Assembly: GCF_002167005.1 (NCBI RefSeq)
Contig: NZ_NHTN01000018.1
Span: forward strand, 1-60,676
Direction: 5' to 3'
From: Indiicoccus explosivorum
Lineage (GTDB): Bacteria; Bacillota; Bacilli; Bacillales_A; Planococcaceae
Length of the DNA stretch: 60,676 nt
Part shown: positions 43,206 to 51,754 of the stretch, piece after piece
Numbering within the stretch: position 1 is the first letter of the stretch
Layout of the letters: each line of letters opens with the position of its first letter
Program-made: the position numbers and the translations under genes
Notes under the pieces: model-generated
Database searches by the model: none
What the model was told of the DNA's origin: nothing
Seen by the model: the letters and a program-made list of their open reading frames with translations, nothing else

Positions 43206-43646
43206 ATGAATTTTTTATTTTCATTCGTTTTGTTTCTGCATATTCTAAGCGCAGTGGCTTCGATCGGCCCGTTTTTTGTGCTTCTTCCCGTCTTAGGCAA
43301 AATGAAGACTGCTGATGGTGTTCTGCTCGACAGCCATATCGCCACTTTCCGGGCGGCTGTGCGGATTGTCATGCACGCCGGACATGTCCTGGTCGGTTCG
43401 GGCGTAATTCTTGTCTGGATCAGCCCATGGCCGTGGTATACGTCCTGGGTCGTATTGACGCTTGCGGTCATGTTCACGTCCGTTTTCTTTCTTGCCAGCG
43501 CGTTCAAGCCTGTCCTTGTGCAATTTAATACGCCGGGAGCCGATCACGCGGTGCTGACGGCAAAACTTGTCCGCTCTGTCTGGATGTATATCGGATTGCT
43601 GCTCCTCATGCTGTGGTTCATGGTTGATAAGCCGATGCTCTGGTGA
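43206..43646 (+). CDS. Four-helix membrane protein (DUF2269-like)
   Basis: A 146-residue membrane protein with four transmembrane helices. FVLFLHILSAVASIGPFF, VMHAGHVLVGSGVILVW and the C-terminal WMYIGLLLLMLWF give conserved-looking histidines in helices 1 and 2, which in DUF2269/CopD-like proteins suggest heme or metal binding (inference). The start follows AAAGAGGAAAGG. Function unknown. Confidence 0.68.
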   Translation: MNFLFSFVLFLHILSAVASIGPFFVLLPVLGKMKTADGVLLDSHIATFRAAVRIVMHAGHVLVGSGVILVWISPWPWYTSWVVLTLAVMFTSVFFLASAFKPVLVQFNTPGADHAVLTAKLVRSVWMYIGLLLLMLWFMVDKPMLW

Positions 43647-43689
43647 CAGCAAAACACCGCCTCCTCCAGCAGGGGGCGGTGTTTTGCTG
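43647..43689. terminator. Bidirectional terminator
   Basis: CAGCAAAACACCGCC pairs with GGCGGTGTTTTGCTG around a 13-nt loop, between convergent genes. Confidence 0.85.
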
Positions 43690-43691
43690 TT

Positions 43692-44549
43692 TCATGATCC
43701 GCGTTCGATCGGCATGGTGCAGCACCTGAAAGAACCGCCGGATTTGATGATTTCCGATAGATCGATCTCAATGACCTCGTATCCGCGCTTCCGGAGCGCT
43801 GTGTTCACTTGCGGGTTTTGGGGCAGACTGAAAATCCGTCTGTCTCCGATTGAAAGTACGTTTGTGCCCAGTGTGAACTGCTCCTCCTTACTGACATGGA
43901 TCAAGTGATAGCGCTCCGCTAGAAAATCCACTGTTTCTTCCGACATCGCCTCAGGAAAAATCAGCGCTTCATCTTCTGATATGACATTGAAGACGCAATC
44001 CAGGTGCAAATAGTTTTCAGCAAAATGAATCGGAATCACCTGGTGATCCGGCACGTGCTTCTTAAGCTGGTGAACGGCTTCCCGGCCGGTTCTGCTGCTG
44101 ATTCCGACAAACACCGAATCCCGGTCTACGATGACATCCCCGCCTTCCATCCGCCTTCCGGACATTCTCCGGTATGGAATGTTATCAGTCTGAAGCCATT
44201 TTTGAAGTTCTTTTTCCTCCCCTTGTCTGATGGAGCATGCCATCTCGCTGACGAATACTTCATCACCGACCGTAAATCCGATATCCCGGGTGAATACCTG
44301 TTCCGGATAGTCAGGGTGAGGCTCGAGCAGAACTGTTTCGGTCCCCTGTTCGTTGAGCGCCCGGACAAAGTTCGCGTGCTGCTTCATTGCAAGTTTTGTA
44401 TTGATGTTGTCAGTTGCATACTTTTTCTGCACGTCATTAATGATGTCTTTAATGGCCATGTGGCGCGGCGGGCAGAGCACGACCCGTTTCAATGTTCCGT
44501 ACTCACTCCTGCAGCCTGCACTTCCTGATTCTTGCACTGTTGAAGTCAT
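43692..44549 (-). CDS. Dimethylarginine dimethylaminohydrolase-like protein
   Basis: A 285-residue pentein-fold hydrolase of the DDAH/arginine deiminase superfamily (B. subtilis YkgA-like). Motifs: TRDIGFTVGD, MEGGDVIVD, HLDCVFNVI with the catalytic His, and SGGSFRCCTMPI with the nucleophilic Cys. It probably hydrolyses a guanidino or amidine group, for example methylated arginine; the natural substrate in Bacillales is unproven. Terminator at its end is shared with the upstream membrane protein. Confidence 0.9.
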   Translation of the reverse strand: MTSTVQESGSAGCRSEYGTLKRVVLCPPRHMAIKDIINDVQKKYATDNINTKLAMKQHANFVRALNEQGTETVLLEPHPDYPEQVFTRDIGFTVGDEVFVSEMACSIRQGEEKELQKWLQTDNIPYRRMSGRRMEGGDVIVDRDSVFVGISSRTGREAVHQLKKHVPDHQVIPIHFAENYLHLDCVFNVISEDEALIFPEAMSEETVDFLAERYHLIHVSKEEQFTLGTNVLSIGDRRIFSLPQNPQVNTALRKRGYEVIEIDLSEIIKSGGSFRCCTMPIERGS

Positions 44550-44695
44550 AGGGGATTCCTCCGATTAGAATTGAGTCTTATAGAGACTTGTTTTACTTCT
44601 ATTCCCGTTTTAAGGAAAACTTAAAACTTCCAGACTGTCTTGAATCGGTTGTTTCTTTTTGCAGGACCTTCCGTTCTTTCCTTTCTGTCCAAATG

Positions 44696-44724
44696 AAAAA
44701 AAGACGCGGAAAACCCGCGCCTTT
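44696..44724 (-). terminator. Terminator after GIY-YIG gene
   Basis: On the minus strand GGCGCGG-GTTTT-CCGCGTC followed by TTTTTT, overlapping the gene end. Confidence 0.78.
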
Positions 44725-45103
44725 ACTGCTGCTTGTAATAAACTTTATCGATGTTGTATTTCGCCTGCTTGGAATTGATGAGATACGTCTCATAAATATC
44801 GCGTTCCATCGCATCTTCAACAAAAGTCACATCGATCCGGTGGATTTCCTCGCGATGAGTGCGGAGGGGCGATACATTATCCTGAAGGTGTTTTTTTACG
44901 CGCTGACGGAGCTTCCGGGCTTTTCCGACAAACAGAAGATCACCGCTGTGATTATAGAACTGGATGAGCCCTCCTTTATCCCGGGGAATCTCATGCAGGT
45001 CGATGAATCCAGCCACCGGAGTGATCGGGGCTTCGCCCTCCTGGGACTGCTGTTCGCGACGAGTGATGGAGACATCTGTCTTGGGTTCTTTAATTTGAAT
45101 CAT
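44723..45103 (-). CDS. GIY-YIG-type nuclease-domain protein
   Basis: A 126-residue protein. The core GLIQFYNHSGDLLFVGKARKLRQRV (key residues QFY and FVG, with Lys and Arg after it) is a variant of the GIY-YIG nuclease motif, and VEDAMERDIYETYLINSKQAKYN supplies the metal-binding Glu and terminal Asn. An N-terminal ~30 residues are polar. Similar stand-alone proteins are annotated as excision-repair-like endonucleases; DNA cleavage here is inferred. Confidence 0.85.
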   Translation of the reverse strand: MIQIKEPKTDVSITRREQQSQEGEAPITPVAGFIDLHEIPRDKGGLIQFYNHSGDLLFVGKARKLRQRVKKHLQDNVSPLRTHREEIHRIDVTFVEDAMERDIYETYLINSKQAKYNIDKVYYKQQ

Positions 45104-45180
45104 TCATATCACGTCCTTATAAGGCTAGAGAATATGCTACCATATAGGAAAGCTGTATGCAATTTTACGGAGGGACAAGT

Positions 45181-45471
45181 ATGGAGATCATAAATCATGA
45201 AGTGACAGAATTAAAGGACCCGACAGGCATAATGCCGGACAGACGGTTTGAATGGCTTTTGGATGTTGAAGTGGAGGAAGAGGATGAGCTTTACACAGAA
45301 AAAGGGCTGGTGCTCCGGGTGATTTTGGCTCAAGGAAATGATGGCATGCGTATAGTCCAGCATTTCTTCCTCGAAAAGGAGAGCGAGCAGGTTCTTGACT
45401 TCGCCATGGATGATGAAGAGGAACAGCAAGTGCTGGATTACTGCCGGGCGAACCTGGATACTGGCGTGTAG
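45181..45471 (+). CDS. DUF6509-like small acidic protein
   Basis: A 96-residue acidic protein (EVEEEDELYTEKG, MDDEEEQQVLDYC) matching, from memory, a Bacillales family of unknown function (DUF6509). GGAGGG precedes the ATG at 45181. No signal peptide or membrane segment. Function unknown. Confidence 0.72.
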   Translation: MEIINHEVTELKDPTGIMPDRRFEWLLDVEVEEEDELYTEKGLVLRVILAQGNDGMRIVQHFFLEKESEQVLDFAMDDEEEQQVLDYCRANLDTGV

Positions 45472-45566
45472 CAGTATATTTGCTTCTATTCTGACAATTT
45501 TGGTACAATCATCAAAAGAAGACTGCCATTCCTGAAGAGGAAATTCTGTGTAAAGGGGTTAACAAG

Positions 45567-45809
45567 ATGGCTGATAAAAAATGGGTGGAAAAAACATTCG
45601 ACAGTCGGGAAGAGCGCGAACGGCTCGGCCGCCAAATTAACAAGCGCTTCGCGGAAACAGAGCGCGCCGAAGTCGAAGCCGGATCCGAGAATATCCCGAC
45701 CGGCCCGATTGATTTGGATTTGTCCGAAGAAGAGATCCGCCGGCGGGTCGGTTCCGGAAATTTTGAATCGGCAAAGGATGACAGGCAGACGAATTCCATA
45801 AATAGCTGA
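45567..45809 (+). CDS. Small charged protein, unknown function
   Basis: An 80-residue hydrophilic protein rich in Arg and Glu (DSREERERLGRQINKRFAET) with a predicted N-terminal helix and a disordered C-terminus. AAGGGG lies upstream with good spacing, and a terminator follows. No family recognised. Confidence 0.6.
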   Translation: MADKKWVEKTFDSREERERLGRQINKRFAETERAEVEAGSENIPTGPIDLDLSEEEIRRRVGSGNFESAKDDRQTNSINS

Positions 45810-45812
45810 AGG

Positions 45813-45843
45813 AAAGCCAGTCCGCAGGCGGACTGGCTTTTTG
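45813..45843 (+). terminator. Terminator
   Basis: AAAGCCAGTCCG-CAGG-CGGACTGGCTTT perfect arms with following Ts. Confidence 0.9.
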
Positions 45844-45956
45844 GGTGTTCGGAAAGCAGCGTCCGGAGCGGGTTTCCAGAATGTCCATCCGGCAGATGAA
45901 CAGACTGAGCCATCCGTTGCTGGGGCTGTTTCTTTTTTACCGGCGTTTTTCAGAAG

Positions 45957-46316
45957 TCAGGAAAATTTCTTGAATTTGCGGAGTTTGCAGACAGGTGAGA
46001 GGTAATAAAGTTCCCAGGGCCGCGCAGTCGATTGTTTGAGCAGCTCACTGAAGACTTCTTCTGTCACTTGGAACGTGCGGATTCCGTTCGGGATTTGCTG
46101 GATTTTCACAGAAGCCTGTTCCCAAGCGACTTCTTCCAGGTCGGTCCATTCCGTTTCTGTAATCCGTTTAACATAATGAGGTTCTGACAGGACGCATTCA
46201 CGTGTAAGACGGCCGAATAAGGTGATGAACAGCTTGCCGTTTTCTTCACGGGTATCTTTTGCACGGGTGAAAAAGTATTCGATTGGCTTCGGAGAAAAAA
46301 ACGAATTTCGCACCAT
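45957..46316 (-). CDS. Small protein, unknown function
   Basis: A 119-residue protein starting MVRNSFFSPKPIEYFFTRAKDT. It contains mixed beta-strand segments (KLFITLFGRLTREC, VKIQQIPNGIRTFQVTEEVF) and a basic end (KLRKFKKFS). The ATG at 46316 is preceded by AGGGAGAGGG on the minus strand; a start six codons earlier includes that site. No family recognised. Confidence 0.62.
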   Translation of the reverse strand: MVRNSFFSPKPIEYFFTRAKDTREENGKLFITLFGRLTRECVLSEPHYVKRITETEWTDLEEVAWEQASVKIQQIPNGIRTFQVTEEVFSELLKQSTARPWELYYLSPVCKLRKFKKFS

Positions 46317-46537
46317 ATAACCCTCTCCCTTCATGCTAAAAAGAAAATGCCACTTTCCCCTTAATTTTTAAATTTTTCATACAATTATTTCGTGAAATCA
46401 AAGACTTTTTTCTACTTTAACGCATGTCAAGACACTTATCATGAATCTATAGGACCAAATTTTCTCTTTTTTATTGAAAATTTAAAATTAGCGCGGCATT
46501 TGGGAAGAATAATGGAAGGGAAATCCGGAACTTTGAA

Positions 46538-46558
46538 ATGTTCCGCGGAATGGAACAT
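46538..46558 (+). promoter_or_regulatory. Inverted repeat upstream of the CPT-like gene
   Basis: ATGTTCC (46538-46544) and GGAACAT (46552-46558) flank 7 bp, with TTCCGCGGAA inside; located 30 bp before the gene. It could be an operator. The rest of 46317-46587 is AT-rich with no gene seen. Confidence 0.3.
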
Positions 46559-46587
46559 GCGAGTTTTATGAATGGGGAGAGATGCAG

Positions 46588-47133
46588 ATGGAAAAAGGGA
46601 TCATCGTTGTCCTGAATGGGACTTCCAGCTCGGGCAAAACAAGTATTGCCAAGGAACTGATCAAGCTTGAACCTTCTTTTTTTCACGCAGAGCTGGACAG
46701 TTATGACAAATTCATTGAAGAAATGGAAGAGCGGGGAGGCGAACGCTTGATACCAGTGCCGACAGAACGGCTGTTTCACCGGACACTTGCCCTCCTATCC
46801 GACGAAGGGGTTCATACAGTGGCGGACACCGTACTCCACGATCCGGGGACGCTGTCCGATTTTTATCGGCTGCTCACCGGGTACCCGGTCTTTTTCGTGG
46901 GCGTTTTTTGTGCGAAGCCGGAACTTGAACGCCGGGAAAAAGCAAGGGGAGACCGGAGAGTCGGTCTAGCAGCAAGTCAGCTGGATTTCATCCACAGACA
47001 AAACGAGCCTTATCGGCTGACGGTAGATACGTCCATGTTTACCGCTGAACAGTGCGCTGCCCGGATTGCGGCTGCTGTCAGGCAGTCTGGAATGCTCGTG
47101 CCAGAAGTGAGATCGCTTTTTCCCGGTTCGTGA
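46588..47133 (+). CDS. Chloramphenicol-phosphotransferase-like P-loop kinase
   Basis: A 181-residue P-loop kinase. Walker A is NGTSSSGKTS (about 10-19), HAELDSYDKF supplies the substrate-side Asp, VADTVLHDPG the second acidic loop, and CAKPELERREKARGDR the Arg-rich lid, as in the CPT family. Members phosphorylate chloramphenicol or related small alcohols; the chromosomal homologues in Bacillales have unknown substrates. The ATG at 46588 follows GGGGAGAG with better spacing than the ATG at 46582. Its 3' end overlaps the convergent oxidoreductase gene by 56 bp. Confidence 0.85.
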   Translation: MEKGIIVVLNGTSSSGKTSIAKELIKLEPSFFHAELDSYDKFIEEMEERGGERLIPVPTERLFHRTLALLSDEGVHTVADTVLHDPGTLSDFYRLLTGYPVFFVGVFCAKPELERREKARGDRRVGLAASQLDFIHRQNEPYRLTVDTSMFTAEQCAARIAAAVRQSGMLVPEVRSLFPGS

Positions 47134-48076
47134 ACCCCGCGATGTGCGGCATGACGAGTACTTCATCCGTATCGTAAGAGGACGCGAGTTCTGTCAGCTG
47201 CTCTTTTACCTGCAAGGAATCCCCAATGATGACCCGGCTCCGGTTCCGTTTGATCTTGTCTCGTTCCCGCCCGCTCACTCCGCGCTGAAGTGCTGTTTCG
47301 ACGGATGGATAGTAGGGCGGGGAATTAGGTGTTTCTACGAAGTACAGCCAAAGGTCGAACGCTTTCGCGAGCATTTCTGCCTGATCCGCCGTCTCGGCTG
47401 TTATGACGAACACTGCCGGTAATACGGCCGGTTCCTGGCTGAAGTCGGAAGGTACGAAATTTTCCCGGTATTTCCGCGCGGTCTCCGGTCCGGCCGCCGG
47501 ACGGGCAAAGTGGGCGAATGCCAGCGGGAGACCTTGGGCTGCCGCGATTTCCGCGCTGGATCCTCCCGCTCCGAGCATCCATACTTCGGGATGGCGGGGA
47601 ACTTCCGGAGATACTGTAAGCTTTCGGTAGGGATGGCCGTCCGGAAGAGTCCCTCTCAAATAACCGAGGAGATCGGCGACTTGATCGTCATGAGGGGTTT
47701 TCGGTTTTCCTCCCTGAAGCGCTTTTGCAGCGAGCCGGCCGCCGCCTGCAGCACTGCCGATCCCCAGATCGATCCGTCCGGGATGAAGGGCTTCCAGCAT
47801 CCGGAAGTTCTCTGCAATTCTATAGGGGCTATAGTTCGGGAGCAGCGAGCCGCCGGAACCGATCCGGATGGCGGAAGTATTTGCCGCAAGATGCATCATG
47901 AGCAGCTCAGGGGCGCTGCCGGCAACAGATGGTACGGCATGGTGCTCAGAGACCCAAAATCGCTTATAGCCTAAACGCTCTGCGGTCTTAGCAAGGCGGG
48001 TCGTCTGATGGAGGGCTTCTTCGGGGGAAGCTCCTTCATCCACTGGTGAATAATCCAGGATGCTAAGTGAAATCAT
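47078..48076 (-). CDS. LLM-class flavin-dependent oxidoreductase
   Basis: A 332-residue luciferase-like monooxygenase of the MsnO8/YhbW-like subgroup. ISLSILDYSPVDEG, RFWVSEHHAVPSVAGSAPE, IRIGSGGSLLPNYSPYRIAE and GRIDLGIG are the typical alpha-beta barrel motifs that bind FMN. AGGAGGAGAG on the minus strand precedes the ATG. Substrate unknown. Confidence 0.92.
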   Translation of the reverse strand: MISLSILDYSPVDEGASPEEALHQTTRLAKTAERLGYKRFWVSEHHAVPSVAGSAPELLMMHLAANTSAIRIGSGGSLLPNYSPYRIAENFRMLEALHPGRIDLGIGSAAGGGRLAAKALQGGKPKTPHDDQVADLLGYLRGTLPDGHPYRKLTVSPEVPRHPEVWMLGAGGSSAEIAAAQGLPLAFAHFARPAAGPETARKYRENFVPSDFSQEPAVLPAVFVITAETADQAEMLAKAFDLWLYFVETPNSPPYYPSVETALQRGVSGRERDKIKRNRSRVIIGDSLQVKEQLTELASSYDTDEVLVMPHIAGFTNREKAISLLARAFQTA

Positions 48077-48197
48077 GCTCTCTCCTCCTTAATGCTCTCT
48101 CTTGTGGAAGCGTACCATTTGTTGCTGGAAAATACATGGATGAAGAATGCAGGGAGGCTGGCGCACTTGTCTGAAAAAGAATGGAATTGAGGGAGAG

Positions 48198-48686
48198 ATG
48201 AGCTTGTATATCACACTGGAACTGCTGACTGAACAGGACTTTTGTGAGCTGTTCCGTTTTGAATCGGAGAACCGCACATTTTTTGAGCGATCGGTGCCCG
48301 GAAGGGGAGACGATTATTATCAGTATCCGATTTTCACGGAACGGAACAGGGCGTTGCTTGAGGAACAGGCGAAAGGGCTGTCCTTCTTCTTCCTCATCCG
48401 GAAGAATGGGGAAATCGCCGGCCGTGTGAACGCGGTGGACATCGATTCATCCGGCTGCGGGCACATCGGCTACCGGGTCAGCGAACGCTTTGCCGGACAA
48501 GGAGTTGCTTCTGAAGGAGTTGCGCTGCTGATCGGTGAAGCGGAACGGCTGGGCATGGCTTGCCTCCTTGCCAAAACGACACAGACCAATATCGGTTCAC
48601 AGCAGGTGCTTAAGAAAAATGGATTCGAGATAACGGCGGAAGAACAAGAATTTATTCATTTTCGGAAGGAAATCAGCTGCACGTAA
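48198..48686 (+). CDS. GNAT family N-acetyltransferase (RimJ-like)
   Basis: A 162-residue acetyltransferase. FFLIRKNGEIAGRVN is followed by the acetyl-CoA loop region HIGYRVSERFAGQGVASEGV and the NIGSQQVLKKNGF segment, the RimJ/RimL pattern. GAGGGAGAG is close to the ATG at 48198, so a TTG two codons later is an alternative start. Acceptor unknown (N-terminal amine of a protein or a small molecule). Confidence 0.88.
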   Translation: MSLYITLELLTEQDFCELFRFESENRTFFERSVPGRGDDYYQYPIFTERNRALLEEQAKGLSFFFLIRKNGEIAGRVNAVDIDSSGCGHIGYRVSERFAGQGVASEGVALLIGEAERLGMACLLAKTTQTNIGSQQVLKKNGFEITAEEQEFIHFRKEISCT

Positions 48687-48764
48687 GCGGGAATGTGCTT
48701 TCCGGGTTTACAGGACCGAGGGGAAAGGGAATAGCAATCATACTGCGAAAAAAAGGATGATTCG

Positions 48765-49679
48765 ATGATATATGATTGCGCAATCGTCGGCGGCGGACCG
48801 GCCGGACTGAATGCCGCTTTAGTATTGGGAAGATCCCGGCGGAATGTCGTCCTGTTCGATGAAAATGATGGACGTAACCTTGTGACACGGGAAGCGCATG
48901 GCTTCTTGACACGTGACGGCATCCGCCCGGAGGAGCTGAAGGCGCTTGCCTCGGACGAGCTGGAGAAATACGAAAGTGTCCGGCAAGTGAGGCAGCGCGT
49001 GAAGGCGATCAAGAGAATTGCCGACACGGATTATGAACTGACGACAGATGACGGGCAGACGTTCCATGCCATCAAGCTGCTGCTTGCCACCGGCCTGAAA
49101 GAGGAGCTGCCTGATGTGCCGAATATCCATGAATTTTACGGAAAGAGCCTGTACAGCTGTCCTTACTGTGACGGCTGGGAAGTGCGGGACCGGCCGCTTG
49201 CCCTTATAGCGGATAAAAGCGTATTCAAAGTTGCCAAAAAGCTGTATAACTGGAGCCAAGACCTGGTCATCTGCACAAATGGCGAAGGGGGTATTTCAAA
49301 AGAGGAAAGGGCACGGTTGGATGAAAAAGAAATCCGGATCATCGAAACGCCGATCCAGAGCCTTGAAGGGACAGACGGCCAGCTCGAACAGATCCGCTTT
49401 ACGGATGGGTCTTCCATTGAACGCCATTATGGCTTCATCACGCCATATATGAAACCGGCTGTCAATTTCGGGGAAGAGCTCGGCTGTGAGACGAATGCCC
49501 ATGGCGGCATCGTGACCGACAAATATCGGCGCACGAGCGTCTGGAACATCTATGCGGCTGGGGATGCCTCGCATATCGTCCCTTCCCAGCTCATCATTGC
49601 CGCCGGTGAAGGCAGTGCGGCCGGTCTCGGCATCGATGGAGATCTGACAAATGAATACTTCGACAGCCAAAAGCCTTGA
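48765..49679 (+). CDS. Thioredoxin-reductase-like FAD oxidoreductase
   Basis: A 304-residue NAD(P)/FAD disulfide oxidoreductase. The FAD-binding GGGPAGLNAAL is at 9-19, the redox pair is CPYC in YSCPYCDGWEVRD (near 131), and NIYAAGDAS closes the FAD site. The NAD(P)-binding segment (PLALIADKSVFKVAKKL) lacks the usual GGG, so it may not be a standard TrxB and its electron donor is uncertain. The stop codon lies inside the terminator stem. Confidence 0.9.
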   Translation: MIYDCAIVGGGPAGLNAALVLGRSRRNVVLFDENDGRNLVTREAHGFLTRDGIRPEELKALASDELEKYESVRQVRQRVKAIKRIADTDYELTTDDGQTFHAIKLLLATGLKEELPDVPNIHEFYGKSLYSCPYCDGWEVRDRPLALIADKSVFKVAKKLYNWSQDLVICTNGEGGISKEERARLDEKEIRIIETPIQSLEGTDGQLEQIRFTDGSSIERHYGFITPYMKPAVNFGEELGCETNAHGGIVTDKYRRTSVWNIYAAGDASHIVPSQLIIAAGEGSAAGLGIDGDLTNEYFDSQKP

Positions 49680-49700
49680 GGAGCGGTCCTCAAGGCTTTT
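49669..49700. terminator. Terminator overlapping a stop codon
   Basis: AAAAGCCTTGAGGA-GCGG-TCCTCAAGGCTTTT perfect arms; the TGA of the upstream gene lies in the left arm and the end of the convergent YwaF-type gene overlaps the right arm. Confidence 0.9.
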
Positions 49701-50424
49701 CATCCGCTGATGGCCTGATGAACAGTTTCCATACCACAAACTGCCCGTAAAACAGCACAAAAGCAACAAGGCATAAATTAAAGTAATATAAGACGCCATC
49801 ACCAAAAAAACTGAGGGGCGTCGTGGCGGTCGGAAGCTGCGATAAGTAGAGATAGTTGGCACCAGCCAGCGGATTGACGGCGAAGCCGACCGCTGCTGCA
49901 AACACGAGCAGAATCCCGTACGACCTGAAGACAGACCGCCGGGTAATGAAAGAAGGCCGGCTCAGCGCCAGATAAAGGCTCGCCCAGGGAATGGCTGCGT
50001 GGTGGACGAAGAACTTCCAGAACCGGTAATGCTGAAAGCCGAATGGCAGCTCAGGCGTGAACAGGGCGAGAAACGCCGGAATGAAACCAAAGTAAAAAGC
50101 CGCCTGCACGAGATAGGGGTTCCATGTCACAAGGGCGGCCATTGCCAGGAGCGAAGCGATTCCGCACAAATGAAGCGGCACATGATCGGCGAACGTCCAA
50201 ATGCCGACCGATACTGTCCAAATCTGGTAAGAAACCTCTGACAGGAGTAAAAGGGTGAGCAGCGTCCAGCGCAGCCATTGGAAGCGCTCCGGTTTCTGCG
50301 CCAGCTGATTTTTTAAGAGAAACAGCAGGATCACACCGGCTGCGGAAACGGCCAGTGCAGCGATGTGACTGGCAGAAAAAGCAATGAACTCATGATCCGA
50401 TGTCCTTGCCAGCCATTCTGTCAT
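49690..50424 (-). CDS. YwaF-type (TIGR02206) membrane protein, copy 1
   Basis: A 244-residue membrane protein with about seven transmembrane helices. Conserved elements are FSASHIAAL, LSEVSYQIW, HVPLHLCGIAS, FQHYRFWKFFVHH and GANYLYLSQLP. It is paralogous to the adjacent upstream gene (about half of residues alike by eye). The family's function is not known. It ends normally (PSADEKP) at the terminator. Confidence 0.88.
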   Translation of the reverse strand: MTEWLARTSDHEFIAFSASHIAALAVSAAGVILLFLLKNQLAQKPERFQWLRWTLLTLLLLSEVSYQIWTVSVGIWTFADHVPLHLCGIASLLAMAALVTWNPYLVQAAFYFGFIPAFLALFTPELPFGFQHYRFWKFFVHHAAIPWASLYLALSRPSFITRRSVFRSYGILLVFAAAVGFAVNPLAGANYLYLSQLPTATTPLSFFGDGVLYYFNLCLVAFVLFYGQFVVWKLFIRPSADEKP

Positions 50425-50455
50425 GTTCCAATCCCCCGATTTTCTTTTTACCGTA

Positions 50456-51277
50456 TCACACTTTCAAGGGAACGCAATACAAATCGTCTGTCGCCGATCC
50501 TTTTTGCGAATGAAAAAAGACAGGCGCACATGCGCCTGTCTTTCGAGGAGTCCAGTACAGCAATTTCCAGACAGACAGCTGTCCAAGGAACATCCCCATC
50601 CCCGCAATCGCGAGATTAACAATATACTTTTTGCCGGTACCGAGGAAATCAAGCGGCGTTTTCGCATTCGGCCGCTGGGAAAGATAAAGGTAATTGGCAC
50701 CTGTCAGCGGATTGATCCCTTTCCCGATCACAAGAGCATAAGCGGCAAGCATCCCGTACACTTTCAGCGCCCCGCGCACATGGATGGCGTGCGGCTGGGC
50801 TGCTGCCAGGAAAAGGGCTGCCCAAGGAATACTCATGTGATGGAGGAAAAACTTCCAGAACCGGTAATGCCGGTATCCATATGGCACTTCGGGAGTGATC
50901 ACCGCAATCAGTGGCGGTACCACTCCTGTAAAAAATGCGAATTGCGTCATTGTCTCATTCCAAGTGAGGAGAGCGCCTACAGCCGCGAGAGAAGCGACTG
51001 CACACAAATGAAGCGGCATGTGGCCGTCGAAACTCCACACGCCTGCCGATACAGTCCAGGCCTGGTATGAGACTTCCGAAGCTAAAAGAAGGGCAAGCAA
51101 AGCAACCCGGAGCCATTTGAATTTATCGAGCTGGCGGGCGATTTTCTCTTTTATAGTTGTGATCAGCGCCACGCCTGCGGCAGCTAAGCCCATCATACTG
51201 AAGTGGCTAAGCGAGTGCTTTTCAAACAAATGCTCGGATGTCTTTGCCCACCATTCTTTCATTTCCATTTCCTCCAA
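50456..51277 (-). CDS. YwaF-type (TIGR02206) membrane protein, copy 2, with extended C-terminus
   Basis: A 273-residue paralogue of the downstream gene (SLSHFSMMG, LASEVSYQAW, HMPLHLCAVAS, YRHYRFWKFFLHH, GANYLYLSQRP). Compared with copy 1 it carries about 26 extra residues after VWKLLYW (beginning TPRKTGACAP), encoded by a perfect terminator-like hairpin and the sequence behind it. A lost stop codon is the simplest explanation. The first two ATGs (51277 or three codons later) share GGAGGAAATGG on the minus strand, so the start is uncertain by a few residues. Confidence 0.85.
   Translation of the reverse strand: MEEMEMKEWWAKTSEHLFEKHSLSHFSMMGLAAAGVALITTIKEKIARQLDKFKWLRVALLALLLASEVSYQAWTVSAGVWSFDGHMPLHLCAVASLAAVGALLTWNETMTQFAFFTGVVPPLIAVITPEVPYGYRHYRFWKFFLHHMSIPWAALFLAAAQPHAIHVRGALKVYGMLAAYALVIGKGINPLTGANYLYLSQRPNAKTPLDFLGTGKKYIVNLAIAGMGMFLGQLSVWKLLYWTPRKTGACAPVFFHSQKGSATDDLYCVPLKV
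50516..50543 (-). terminator. Terminator-like hairpin inside the 3' end of a reading frame
   Basis: AAAGACAGGCGCA (50516-50528) and its perfect complement (50531-50543) with a T run on the minus strand; it lies within the C-terminal extension of YwaF-type copy 2. Confidence 0.8.
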
Positions 51278-51437
51278 TCAGCAATTCAGCAGCATCTTCT
51301 AATATTTTAGCATAAAAACAGACCCGGGCAGGCGGAAAATGCTTCGTCTCCCGGCCTTTCCGGCTTGCGGGTGTTTTAGGATTTCCGATAAGATAAAGGT
51401 TCAGCCAGACGGCAAAAAAGCAGCAGGAGGTCATCCC

Positions 51438-51734
51438 ATGAACAGTTCCGCACCTGTGGCATCCGTGACTTATACAGAAATCAGGCGGGAAGTCGGGCGC
51501 GAAGAAGTGGAAATCACCCGCCAGGAACGTCTGCTGCTCCTGTTCGAGGATAAGGTATCTTCTCCGGAAATTCAATTCCCCCTAAATGATGTCTGGGATG
51601 TTTCGGCCAAGCGATTCTCAGACGAATCCGGCCTGCTGTACCTCCATACGAACAGCGGGACTTTTACGTACAAGATTCCAGGAAGCCCGCGCCAGTTCAT
51701 CCAGGCTTTCCGGCGGCTGAAAGGCCGGGTATGA
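51438..51734 (+). CDS. Small beta-rich protein, unknown function
   Basis: A 98-residue soluble protein with alternating strands (VTYTEIRREVGREEVEITRQ, RLLLLFEDKV, FTYKIPGSPRQFIQAFRRLKG; key segments) suggesting a PH-like or small beta-barrel fold. AGGAGG precedes the ATG at 51438 by 10 bases. No family recognised. Confidence 0.65.
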   Translation: MNSSAPVASVTYTEIRREVGREEVEITRQERLLLLFEDKVSSPEIQFPLNDVWDVSAKRFSDESGLLYLHTNSGTFTYKIPGSPRQFIQAFRRLKGRV

Positions 51735-51754
51735 CCGGCCGTTGTCTTTTGACT

